Source of the DNA: Henricia sp. BOLD:AAB3569
Taxonomy: Eukaryota; Echinodermata; Asteroidea; Spinulosida; Echinasteridae
Assembly (NCBI GenBank): GCA_037783545.1
Contig: JBBELK010000629.1
Location: forward strand, 44,264 to 108,263
Direction of reading: 5' to 3'
Length of the DNA stretch: 64,000 bases
The notes under the pieces were generated by a model, which saw nothing but the letters and a program-made list of their open reading frames with translations, was not told where the DNA came from and searched no databases. The translations under genes were made by a program, and so were the position numbers. Below are positions 1 to 11,200 of this stretch, piece after piece. Each line of letters begins with the position of its first letter. The stretch's first letter is position 1.

Positions 1-2394
1 CTCACGCAAACCGTGGCTGTCTGTAAACACCTCTTTGGGGTACTCCTGAGTTGTGCGCATGCTCAGTCATTCGGACTGTCGTTAACGCACCGCAGTTTGG
101 CTCGGCAATTTGGTGAAAGTGTGGTCCAAACGTCGGCAAATTTGGAGGTCGAAAAATGTTCCGACGAACTTCAAATTTTGCATGCCCTAAACTCTCTATA
201 TTGCGCACTTGTCATAAAAAATTGACAGACTTTCGCCGGGAAATGGCAGAGAAATTTCAAAGTTTAGAAAAAACTGGGTTGAGGCTTGCTGACTGCTCTC
301 ACGCAAACCGTGGCTGTCTGTACACACCTCTTTGGGGTACTCCTGAGTTGTGCGCATGCTCAGTCATTCGGACTGTCGTTAACGCACCGCAGTTTGGCTT
401 GGCAATTTGGTCAAAGTGTGGTCCAAACGTCGTCAAATTTGGAGGTCGAAAAATGTTCCGACGAACTTCAAATTTCGCATGCCCTAAACTCTCTATATTG
501 CGCACTTGTCATAACAAAATTGACAGACTTTCGCCGGGAAATGGCAGAGAAATTTCAAAGTTTAGAAAAAAACTGGGTTGAGGCTTCCTGACTGCTCTCA
601 CGCAAACCGTGGCTGTCTGTACACACCTCTTTGGGGTACTCCCGAGTTGTGCGCATGCTCAGTCATTCGGACTGTCGTTAACGCACCGCAGTTTGGCTCG
701 GCAATTTGGTCAAAGTGTGGTCCAAACGTCGGCAAATTTGGAGGTCGAAAAATGTTCCGACGAACTTCAAATTTTGCATGCCCTAAACTCTCTATATTGC
801 GCACTTGTCATAAAAAATTGACAGACTTTCGCCGGGAAATGGCAGAGAAATTTCAAAGTTTAGAAAAAACTGGGTTGAGGCTTCCTGACTGCTCTCACGC
901 AAACCGTGGCTGTCTGTACACACCTCTTTGGGGTACTCCTGAGTTGTGCGCATGCTCAGTCACTCGGACTGTCGTTAACGCACCGCAGTTTGGCTCGGCA
1001 ATTTGGTCAAAGTGTGGTCCAAACGTCGGCAAATTTGGAGGTCGAAAAATGTTCCGACGAACTTCAAATTTTGCATGCCCTAAACTCTCTATATTGCGCA
1101 CATGTCATAAACAATTGACAGACTTTCGCAGGGAAATGGCAGAGAAATTTCAAAGTTTAGAAAAAACTGGGTTGAGGCTTCCTGACTGCTCTCACGCAAA
1201 CCGTGGCTGTCTGTACATACCTCTTTGGGGTACTCCTGAGTTGTGCGCATGCTCAGTCATTCGGACTGTCGTTAACGCACCGCAGTTTGGCTCGGCAATT
1301 TGGTCAAAGTGTGGTCCAAACGTCGGCAAATTTGGAGGTCGAAAAATGTTCCGACGAACTTCAAATTTTGCATGCCCTAACCTCTCTATATTGCGCACTT
1401 GTCATAAAAAATTGACAGACTTTCGCCGGGAAATGGCAGAGAAATTTCAAAGTTTAGAAAAAACTGGGTTGAGGCTTCCTGACTGCTTTCACGCAAACCG
1501 TGGCTGTCTGTACATACCTCTTTGGGGTACTCCTGAGTTGTGCGCATGCTCAGTCATTCGGACTGTCGTTAACGCACCGCAGTTTGGCTCGGCAATTTGG
1601 TCAAAGTGTGGTCCAAACGTCGGCAAATTTGGAGGTCGAAAAATGTACCGACGAACTTCAAATTTTGCATGCCCTAAACTCTCTATATTGCGCACTTGTC
1701 ATAAAAAATTGACAGACTTTCGCCGGGAAATGGCAGAGAAATTTCAAAGTTTAGAAAAAACTGGGTTGAGGCTTCCTGACTGCTCTCACGCAAACCGTGG
1801 CTGTCTGTACACACCTCTTTGGGGTACTCCTGAGTTGTGCGCATGCTCAGTCATTCGGACTGTCGTTAACGCACTGCAGTTTGGCTCGGCAATTTGGTCA
1901 AAGTGTGGTCCAAACGTCGGAAAATTTGGAGGTCGAAAAATGTTCCGACGAACTTCAAATTTTGCATGCCCTAAACTCTCTATATTGCGCACTTGTCATA
2001 AAAAATTGACAGACTTTCGCCGGGAAATGGCAGAGAAATTTCAAAGTTTAGAAAAAACTGGGTTGAGGCTTCCTGACTGCTCTCACGCAAACCGTGGCTG
2101 TCTGTATACACCTCTTTGGCGTACTCCTGAGTTGTGCGCATGCTCAGTCATTCGGACTGTCGTTAACGCACCGCAGTTTGGCTCGGCAATTTGGTCAAAG
2201 TGTGGTCCAAACGTCGGCAAATTTGGAGGTCGAAAAATGTTCCGACGAACTTCAAATTTTGCATGCCCTAAACTCTCTATATTGCGCACTTGTCATAAAA
2301 AATTGACAGACTTTCGCAGGGAAATGGCAGAGAAATTTCAAAGTTTAGAAAAAACTGGGTTGAGGCTTGCTGACTGCTCTCACGCAAACCATGG
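1..2394 (+). repeat. Satellite block A: eight individually distinct monomers
   Basis: Monomers here carry private variants and do not form an obvious multi-monomer repeat. Examples are CTGTAAACACC (near 22), GGCTTGGCAATTTGG and GTCGTCAAATTT (near 395-435), TACATACCTC (1,215 and 1,512), AAATGTACCGACG (near 1,645), GCACTGCAG (1,872) and TTTGGCGTACTCC (near 2,117). The monomer ending near 590 is 299 bp because both A-runs are lengthened. No gene is seen. Confidence 0.8.
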
Positions 2395-3880
2395 CTGTCT
2401 GTACACACCTCTTTGGGGTACTCCTGAGTTGTGCGCATGCTCAGTCATTCGGACTGTCGTTAACGCACCGCAGTTTGTCTCGGCAATTTGGTAAAAGTGT
2501 GGTCCAAACGTCGGCAAATTTGGAGGTCGAAAAATTTTCCGACGAACTTCAAATTTTGAATGCCCTAAACTCTCTATATTGCGCACTTGTCATAAAAAAT
2601 TGACAGACTTTCGCCGGGAAATGGCAGAGAAATTTCAAAGTTTAGAAAAAACTGGGTTGAGGCTTCCTGACTGCTCTCACGCAAACCGTGGCTGTCTGTA
2701 CACACCTCTTTGGGGTACTCCTGAGTTGTGCGCATGCTCAGTCATTCGGACTGTCGTTAACGCACCGCAGTTTGGCTCGGCAATTTGGTCAAAGTGTGGT
2801 CCAAACGTCGGCAAATTTGGAGGTCGAAAAATGTTCCGACGAACTTCAAATTTTGCATGCCCTAAACTCTCTATATTGCGCACTTGTCATAAAAAATTGA
2901 CAGACTTTCGCCGGGAAATGGCAGAGAAATTTCAAAGTTTAGAAAAAACTGGGTTGAGGCTTCCTGACTGCTCTCACGCAAACCGTGGCTGTCTGTACAC
3001 ACCTCTTTGGGGTACTCCTGAGTTGTGCGCATGCTCAGTCATTCGGACTGTCGTTAACGCACCGCAGTTTGGCTCGGCAATTTGGTCAAAGTGTGGTCCA
3101 AACGTCGGCAAATTTGGAGGTCGAAAAATGTTCCGACGAACTTCAGATTTTGCATGCCCTAAACTCTCTATATTGCGCACTTGTCATAAACAATTGACAG
3201 ACATTCGCCGGGAAATGGCAGAGAAATTTCAAAGTTTAGAAAAAACTGGGTTGAGGCTTCCTGACTGCTCTCACGCAAACCGTGGCTGTCTGTACACACC
3301 TCTTTGGGGTACTCCTGAGTTATGCGCATGCTCAGTCATTCGGACTGTCGTTAACGCACCGCAGTTTGGCTCGGCAATTTGGTCAAAGTGTGGTCCAAAC
3401 GTCGGCAAATTTGGAGGTCGGAAAATGTTCCGACGAACTTCAAATTTTGCATGCCCTAAACTCTCTATATTGCGCACTTGTCATAAAAAAATGACAGACT
3501 TTCGCCGGGAAATGGCAGAGAAATTTCAAAGTTTAGAAAAAACTGGGTTGAGGCTTCCTGACTGCTCTCACGCAAACCGTGGCTGTCTGTACACACCTCT
3601 TTGGGGTACTCCTGAGTTGTGCGCATGCTCAGTCATTCGGACTGTCGTTAACGCACCGCAGTTTGGCTCGGCAATTTGGTCAAAGTGTGGTCCAAACGTC
3701 GGCAAATTTGGAGGTCGAAAAATGTTCCGACGAACTTTAAATTTTGCATGCCCTAAACTCTCTATATTGCGCACTTGTCATAAAAAAATGACAGACTTTC
3801 GCCGGGAAATGGCAGAGAAATTTCAAAGTTTAGAAAAAAACTGGGTTGAGGCTTCCTGACTGCTCTCACGCAAACCGTGG
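2395..3880 (+). repeat. 5-monomer HOR, copy 1 (1,486 bp)
   Basis: The ordered variants TTTGTCTCGGC, TTGGTAAAAGTG and AAAATTTTCCGAC (2,476-2,545), CTTCAGATTTTG (near 3,143), GAGTTATGCGC (near 3,319), GGTCGGAAAATG (near 3,417), CTTTAAATTTTG (near 3,735) and a 7-A run (near 3,835) all reappear 1,486 bp downstream in the same order. The left edge lies just after ACCATGG (2,391), which is CCGTGG at the matching place in copy 2. One monomer is 298 bp, giving 5 x 297 + 1. Confidence 0.88.
2671..2967 (+). repeat. Reference monomer (297 bp), near-consensus
   Basis: This copy carries the majority base at every diagnostic position I checked. Hand count gives 68 C and 70 G (46.5% G+C) and 16 CpG, equal to the number expected from composition. 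It contains two 8-bp palindromes, CGTTAACG and GAAATTTC, two GCATGC sites, and a short direct echo in which TCGGCAATTTGG (2,777) recurs 31 bp later as TCGGCAAATTTGG (2,808). Five A/T tracts lie in the second half (about 2,827, 2,848, 2,891, 2,927, 2,943) and none of comparable length in the first half. No CENP-B-box match was found on either strand. Confidence 0.9.
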
Positions 3881-5366
3881 CTGTCTGTACACACCTCTTT
3901 GGGGTACTCCTGAGTTGTGCGCATGCTCAGTCATTCGGACTGTCGTTAACGCACCGCAGTTTGTCTCGGCAATTTGGTAAAAGTGTGGTCCAAACGTCGG
4001 CAAATTTGGAGGTCGAAAAATTTTCCGACGAACTTCAAATTTTGAATGCCCTAAACTCTCTATATTGCGCACTTGTCATAAAAAATTGACAGACTTTCGC
4101 CGGGAAATGGCAGAGAAATTTCAAAGTTTAGAAAAAACTGGGTTGAGGCTTCCTGACTGCTCTCACGCAAACCGTGGCTGTCTGTACACACCTCTTTGGG
4201 GTACTCCTGAGTTGTGCGCATGCTCAGTCATTCGGACTGTCGTTAACGCACCGCAGTTTGGCTCGGCAATTTGGTCAAAGTGTGGTCCAAACGTCGGCAA
4301 ATTTGGAGGTCGAAAAATGTTCCGACGAACTTCAAATTTTGCATGCCCTAAACTCTCTATATTGCGCACTTGTCATAAAAAATTGACAGACTTTCGCCGG
4401 GAAATGGCAGAGAAATTTCAAAGTTTAGAAAAAACTGGGTTGAGGCTTCCTGACTGCTCTCACGCAAACCGTGGCTGTCTGTACACACCTCTTTGGGGTA
4501 CTCCTGAGTTGTGCGCATGCTCAGTCATTCGGACTGTCGTTAACGCACCGCAGTTTGGCTCGGCAATTTGGTCAAAGTGTGGTCCAAACGTCGGCAAATT
4601 TGGAGGTCGAAAAATGTTCCGACGAACTTCAGATTTTGCATGCCCTAAACTCTCTATATTGCGCACTTGTCATAAACAATTGACAGACTTTCGCCGGGAA
4701 ATGGCAGAGAAATTTCAAAGTTTAGAAAAAACTGGGTTGAGGCTTCCTGACTGCTCTCACGCAAACCGTGGCTGTCTGTACACACCTCTTTGGGGTACTC
4801 CTGAGTTATGCGCATGCTCAGTCATTCGGACTGTCGTTAACGCACCGCAGTTTGGCTCGGCAATTTGGTCAAAGTGTGGTCCAAACGTCGGCAAATTTGG
4901 AGGTCGGAAAATGTTCCGACGAACTTCAAATTTTGCATGCCCTAAACTCTCTATATTGCGCACTTGTCATAAAAAAATGACAGACTTTCGCCGGGAAATG
5001 GCAGAGAAATTTCAAAGTTTAGAAAAAACTGGGTTGAGGCTTCCTGACTGCTCTCACGCAAACCGTGGCTGTCTGTACACACCTCTTTGGGGTACTCCTG
5101 AGTTGTGCGCATGCTCAGTCATTCGGACTGTCGTTAACGCACCGCAGTTTGGCTCGGCAATTTGGTCAAAGTGTGGTCCAAACGTCGGCAAATTTGGAGG
5201 TCGAAAAATGTTCCGACGAACTTTAAATTTTGCATGCCCTAAACTCTCTATATTGCGCACTTGTCATAAAAAATTGACAGACTTTCGCCGGGAAATGGCA
5301 GAGAAATTTCAAAGTTTAGAAAAAAACTGGGTTGAGGCTTCCTGACTGCTCTCACGCAAACCGTGG
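3881..5366 (+). repeat. 5-monomer HOR, copy 2 (1,486 bp)
   Basis: Tandem copy of the preceding 1,486 bp. I see only about two internal differences: GACATTCGC in copy 1 (near 3,203) is GACTTTCGC here, and TAAAAAAATGAC in copy 1 (near 3,785) is TAAAAAATTGAC here. The next monomer departs with GGACTGTAGTTAACG and TTCCAACGAAC (near 5,425 and 5,510), so the right edge lies close to 5,366-5,430. Confidence 0.86.
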
Positions 5367-7136
5367 CTGTCTGTACACACCTCTTTGGGGTACTCCTGAG
5401 TTGTGCGCATGCTCAGTCATTCGGACTGTAGTTAACGCACCGCAGTTTGGCTCGGCAATTTGGTCAAAGTGTGGTCCAAACGTCGGCAAATTTGGAGGTC
5501 GAAAAATGTTCCAACGAACTTCAAATTTTGCATGCCCTAAACTCTCTATATTGCGCACTTGTCATAAAAAATTGACAGACTTTCGCCGGGAAATGGCAGA
5601 GAAATTTCAAAGTTTAGAAAAAAACTGGGTTGAGGCTTCCTGACTGCTCTCACGCAAACCGTGGCTGTCTGTACACACCTCTTTGGGGTACTCCTGAGTT
5701 GTGCGCATGCTCAGTCATTCGGACTGTCGTTAACGCACCGCAGTTTGGCTCGGCAATTTGGTCAAAGTGTGGTCCAAACGTCGGCAAATTTGGAGGTCGA
5801 AAAATGTTCCGACGAACTTTAAATTTTGCATGCCCTAAACTCTCTATATTGCGCACTTGTCATAAAAAATTGACAGACTTTCGCCGGGAAATGGCAGAGA
5901 AATTTCAAAGTTTAGAAAAAACTGGGTTGAGGCTTCCTGACTGCTCTCACGCAAACCGTGGCTGTCTGTACACACCTCTTTGGGGTACTCCTGAGTTGTG
6001 CGCATGCTCAGTCATTCGGACTGTCGTTAACGCACCGCAGTTTGGCTCGGCAATTTGGTCAAAGTGTGGTCCAAACGTCGGCAAATTTGGAGGTCGAAAA
6101 ATGTTCCGACGAACTTCAGATTTTGCATGCCCTAAACTCTCTATATTGCGCACTTGTCATAACAAATTGACAGACTTTCGCCGGGAAATGGCAGAGAAAT
6201 TTCAAAGTTTAGAAAAAACTGGGTTGAGGCTTCCTGACTGCTCTCACGCAAACCGTGGCTGTCTGTACACACCTCTTTGGGGTACTCCTGAGTTGTGCGC
6301 ATGCTCAGTCATTCGGACTGTCGTTAACGCACCGCAGTTTGGCTCGGCAATTTGGTCAAAGTGTGGTCCAAACGTCGGCAAATTTGGAGGTCGAAAAATG
6401 TTCCGACGAACTTCAGATTTTGCATGCCCTAAACTCTCTATATTGCGCACTTGTCATAACAAATTGACAGACTTTCGCCGGGAAATGGCAGAGAAATTTC
6501 AAAGTTTAGAAAAAACTGGGTTGAGGCTTCCTGACTGCTCTCACGCAAACCGTGGCTGTCTGTACACACCTCTTTGGGGTACTCCTGAGTTGTGCGCATG
6601 CTCAGTCATTCGGACTGTCGTTAACGCACCGCAGTTTGGCTCGGCAATTTGGTCAAAGTGTGGTCCAAACGTCGGCAAATTTGGAGGTCGAAAAATGTTC
6701 CGACGAACTTTAAATTTTGCATGCCCTAAACTCTCTATATTGCGCACTTGTCATAACAAATTGACAGACTTTCGCCGGGAAATGGCAGAGAAATTTCAAA
6801 GTTTAGAAAAAAACTGGGTTGAGGCTTCCTGACTGCTCTCACGCAAACCGTGGCTGTCTGTACACACCTCTTTGGGGTACTCCTGAGTTGTGCGCATGCT
6901 CAGTCATTCGGACTGTCGTTAACGCACCGCAGTTTGGCTCGGCAATTTGGTCAAAGTGTGGTCCAAACGTCGGCAAATTTGGAGGTCGAAAAATGTTCCG
7001 ACGAACTTCAGATTTTGCATGCCCTAAACTCTCTATATTGCGCACTTGTCATAAAAAATTGACAGACTTTCGCCGGGAAATGGCAGAGAAATTTCAAAGT
7101 TTAGAAAAAAACTGGGTTGAGGCTTCCTGACTGCTC
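5367..7136 (+). repeat. Satellite block C: mixed monomers with a one-monomer tandem duplicate
   Basis: Six monomers mixing CTTTAAATTTTG and CTTCAGATTTTG variants. The monomers at 5,947-6,243 and 6,244-6,540 share CAGATTTTG together with CATAACAAATTG and look identical, which is a simple 297-bp duplication. The next monomer keeps CATAACAAATTG but switches to CTTTAAATTTTG, so the 3' half of the type spread further than the 5' half. Runs of seven A near 5,315, 5,616, 6,807 and 7,106 give 298-bp units. Confidence 0.8.
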
Positions 7137-8212
7137 TCATGCAAACCGTGGCTGTCTGTACACACCTCTTTGGGGTACTCCTGAGTTGTGCGCATGCTCA
7201 GTCATTCGGACTGTCGTTAACGCACCGCAGTTTGGCTCGGCAATTTGGTCAAAGTGTGGTCCAAACGTCGGCAAATTTGGAGGTCGAAAAATGTTCCGAC
7301 GAACTTCAAATTTTGCATGACCTAAACTCTCTATATTGCGCACTTGTCATAAAAAATTGACAGACTTTCGCCGGGAAATGGCAGAGAAATTTCAAAGTTT
7401 AGAAAAAACTGGGTTGAGGCTTCCTGACTGCTCTCACGCAAACCGTGGCTGTCTGTACACACCTCTTTGGGGTACTCCTGAGTTGTGCGCATGCTCAGTC
7501 ATTCGGACTGTCGTTAACGCACCGCAGTTTGGCTCGGCAATTTAGTCAAAGTGTGGTCCAAACGTCGGCAAATTTGGAGGTCGAAAAATGTTCCGACGAA
7601 CTTCAGATTTTGCATGCCCTAAACTCTCTATATTGCGCACTTGTCATAAAAAATTGACAGACTTTCGCCGGGAAATGGCAGAAAAATTTCTAAGTTTAGA
7701 AAAAACTGGGTTGAGGCTTCCTGACTGCTCTCATGCAAACCGTGGCTGTCTGTACACACCTCTTTGGGGTACTCCTGAGTTGTGCGCATGCTCAGTCATT
7801 CGGACTGTCGTTAACGCACCGCAGTTTGGCTCGGCAATTTGGTCAAAGTGTGGTCCAAACGTCGGCAAATTTGGAGGTCGAAAAATGTTCCGACGAACTT
7901 CAAATTTTGCATGACCTAAACTCTCTATATTGCGCACTTGTCATAAAAAATTGACAGACTTTCGCCGGGAAATGGCAGAGAAATTTCAAAGTTTAGAAAA
8001 AACTGGGTTGAGGCTTCCTGACTGCTCTCACGCAAACCGTGGCTGTCTGTACACACCTCTTTGGGGTACTCCTGAGTTGTGCGCATGCTCAGTCATTCGG
8101 ACTGTCGTTAACGCACCGCAGTTTGGCTCGGCAATTTAGTCAAAGTGTGGTCCAAACGTCGGCAAATTTGGAGGTCGAAAAATGTTCCGACGAACTTCAG
8201 ATTTTGCATGCC
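7137..8212 (+). repeat. Dimeric satellite HOR (2 x 297 bp, two copies)
   Basis: A monomer with CATGCAAACC and GCATGACC (7,139-7,430) is followed by one with CAATTTAGTC and CAGATTTTG (7,431-7,730). The pair is repeated 594 bp later (7,733-8,212 and beyond). The first copy has a private GCAGAAAAATTTCTAAG near 7,680. This pairing of GCATGACC with a following TTTAGTC recurs across the domain up to 28.3 kb. Confidence 0.82.
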
Positions 8213-11200
8213 CTAAACTCTCTATATTGCGCACTTGTCATAAAAAATTGACAGACTTTCGCCGGGAAATGGCAAAGAAATTTCAAAGTTTAGAAAAAAC
8301 TGGGTTGAGGCTTCCTGACTGCTCTCACGCAAACCGTGGCTGTCTGTACACACCTCTTTGGGGTACTCCTGAGTTGTGCGCATGCTCAGTCATTCGGACT
8401 GTCGTTAACGCACCGCAGTTTGGCTCGGCAATTTGGTCAAAGTGTGGTCCAAACGTCGGCAAATTTGGAGGTCGAAAAATGTTCCGACGAACTTCAGATT
8501 TTGCATGCCCTAAACTCTCTATATTGCGCACTTGTCATAAAAAATTGACAGACTTTCGCCGGGAAATGGCAGAGAAATTTCAAAGTTTAGAAAAAACTGG
8601 GTTGAGGCTTTCTGACTGCTCTCACGCAAACCGTGGCTGTCTGTACACACCTCTTTGGGGTACTCCTGAGTTGTGCGCATGCTCAGTCATTCGGACTGTC
8701 GTTAACGCACCGCAGTTTGGCTCGGCAATTTGGTCAAAGTGTGGTCCAAACGTCGGCAAATTTGGAGGTCGAAAAATGTTCCGACGAACTTCAAATTTTG
8801 CATGCCCTAAACTCTCTATATTGCGCACTTGTCATAAAAAAATTGACAGACTTTCGCCGGGAAATGGCAGAGAAATTTCAAAGTTTAGAAAAAACTGGGT
8901 TGAGGCTTCCTGACTGCTCTCACGCAAACCGTGGCTGTCTGTACACACCTCTTTGGGGTACTCCTGAGTTGTGCGCATGCTCAGTCATTCGGACTGTCGT
9001 TAACGCACCGCAGTTTGGCTCGGCAATTTGGTCAAAGTGTGGTCCAAACGTCGGCAAATTTGGAGGTCGAAAAATGTTCCGACGAACTTCAAATTTTGCA
9101 TGCCCTAAACTCTCTATATTGCGCACTTGTCATAAAAAATTGACAGACTTTCGCCGGAAAATGGCAGAGAAATTTCAAAGTTTAGAAAAAACTGGGTTGA
9201 GGCTTCCTGACTGCTCTCACGCAAACCGTGGCTGTCTGTACACACCTCTTTGGGGTACTCCTGAGTTGTGCGCATGCTCAGTCATTCGGACTGTCGTTAA
9301 CGCACCGCAGTTTGGCTCGGCAATTTGGTCAAAGTGTGGTCCAAACGTCGGAAAATTTGGAGGTCGAAAAATGTTCCGACGAACTTCAAATTTTGCATGC
9401 CCTAAACTCTCTATATTGCGCACTTGTCATAAAAAATTGACAGACTTTCGCCGGGAAATGGCAGAGAAATTTCAAAGTTGAGAAAAAACTGGGTTGAGGC
9501 TTCCTGACTGCTCTCACGCAAACCGTGGCTGTCTGTACACACCTCTTTGGGGTACTCCTGAGTTGTGCGCATGCTCAGTCATTCGGACTGTCGTTAACGC
9601 ACCGCAGTTTGGCTCGGCAATTTGGTCAAAGTGTGGTCCAAACGTCGGCAAATTTGGAGGTCTAAAAATGTTCCGACGAACTTCAAATTTTGCATGCCCT
9701 AAACTCTCTATATTGCGCACTTGTCATAAAAAATTGACAGACTTTCGCCGGGAAATGGCAGAGAAATTTCAAAGTTTAGAAAAAACTGTGTTGAGGCTTC
9801 CTGACTGCTCTCACGCAAACCGTGGCTGTCTGTACACACCTCTTTGGGGTACTCCTGAGTTGTGCGCATGCTCAGTCTTTCGGACTGTCGTTAACGCACC
9901 GCAGTTTGGCTCGGCAATTTGGTCAAAGTGTGGTCCAAACGTCGGCAAATTTGGAGGTCGAAAAATGTTCCGAAGAACTTCAAATTTTGCATGCCCTAAA
10001 CTCTCTATATTGCGCACTTGTCATAAAAAATTGACAGACTTTCGCCGGGAAATGGCAGAGAAATTTCAAAGTTTAGAAAAAACTGGGTTGAGGCTTCCTG
10101 ACTGCTCTCACGCAAACCGTGGCTGTCTGTACACACCTCTTTGGGGTACTCCTGAGTTGTGCGCATGCTCAGTCATTCGGACTGTCGTAAACGCACCGCA
10201 GTTTGGCTCGGCAATTTGGTCAAAGTGTGGTCCAAACGTCGGCAAATTTGGAGGTCGAAAAATGTTCCGACGAACTTCAAATTTTGCATGCCCTAAACTC
10301 TCTATATTGCGCACTTGTCATAAAAAATTGACAAACTTTCGCCGGGAAATGGCAGAGAAATTTCAAAGTTTAGAAAAAACTGGGTTGAGGCTTCCTGACT
10401 GCTCTCACGCAAACCGTGGCTGTCTGTACACACCTCTTTGGGGTACTCCTGAGTTGTGCGCATGCTCAGTCATTCGGACTGTCGTTAACGCACCGCAGTT
10501 TGGCTCGGCAATTTGGTCAAAGTGTGGTCCAAACGTCGGCAAATTTGGAGGTCGAAAAATGTTCCGACGAACTTCAGATTTTGCATGCCCTAAACTCTCT
10601 ATATTGCGCACTTGTCATAAAAAATTGACAGACTTTCGCCGGGAAATGGCAGAGAAATTTCAAAGTTTAGAAAAAACTGGGTTGAGGCTTCCTGACTGCT
10701 CTCATGCAAACCGTGGCTGTCTGTACACACCTCTTTGGGGTACTCCTGAGTTGTGCGCATGCTCAGTCATTCGGACTGTCGTTAACGCACCGCAGTTTGG
10801 CTCGGCAATTTGGTCAAAGTGTGGTCCAAACGTCGGCAAATTTGGAGGTCGAAAAATGTTCCGACGAACTTCAGATTTTGCATGCCCTAAACTCTCTATA
10901 TTGCGCACTTGTCATAAAAAATTGACAGACTTTCGCCGGGAAATGGCAGAGAAATTTCAAAGTTTAGAAAAAACTGGGTTGAGGCTTCCTGACTGCTCTC
11001 ATGCAAACCGTGGCTGTCTGTACACACCTCTTTGGGGTACTCCTGAGTTGTGCGCATGCTCAGTCATTCGGACTGTCGTTAACGCACCGCAGTTTGGCTC
11101 GGCAATTTGGTCAAAGTGTGGTCCAAACGTCGGCAAATTTGGAGGTCGAAAAATGTTCCGACGAACTTCAAATTTTGCATGACCTAAACTCTCTATATTG

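Noticed and set aside
578-2494. Long forward open frame of 638 codons, and similar frames elsewhere, as a repetitive cysteine-rich protein gene
   Set aside because: The frame follows from a stop-free 297-bp unit. Its ends are set by A-run length or stop variants, several other frames are open too, and no start context, signal peptide or domain is present.
2677-2883. Reverse-strand 68-codon open frame present in nearly every monomer
   Set aside because: It recurs over 200 times as part of the repeat, overlaps the forward frames, and has no recognisable homology or regulatory context.
2688-2900. Forward 70-codon frame (begins MAVCTHLFGVLLSC) that looks like a signal peptide
   Set aside because: The hydrophobic start is a chance feature of the satellite in a second frame. 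It is repeated in every unit and has no mature domain.
2671-2967. CENP-B box in the monomer
   Set aside because: TTTCGCCGGGAAA and TTCGGACTG look superficially similar, but neither fits TTCG-N4-A-N2-CGGG on either strand.
2671-2967. TTGACA with a nearby TATATT as a bacterial-type promoter
   Set aside because: The order and spacing are wrong (TATATT lies upstream of TTGACA), the motif is part of every satellite unit, and the array is eukaryotic in character.
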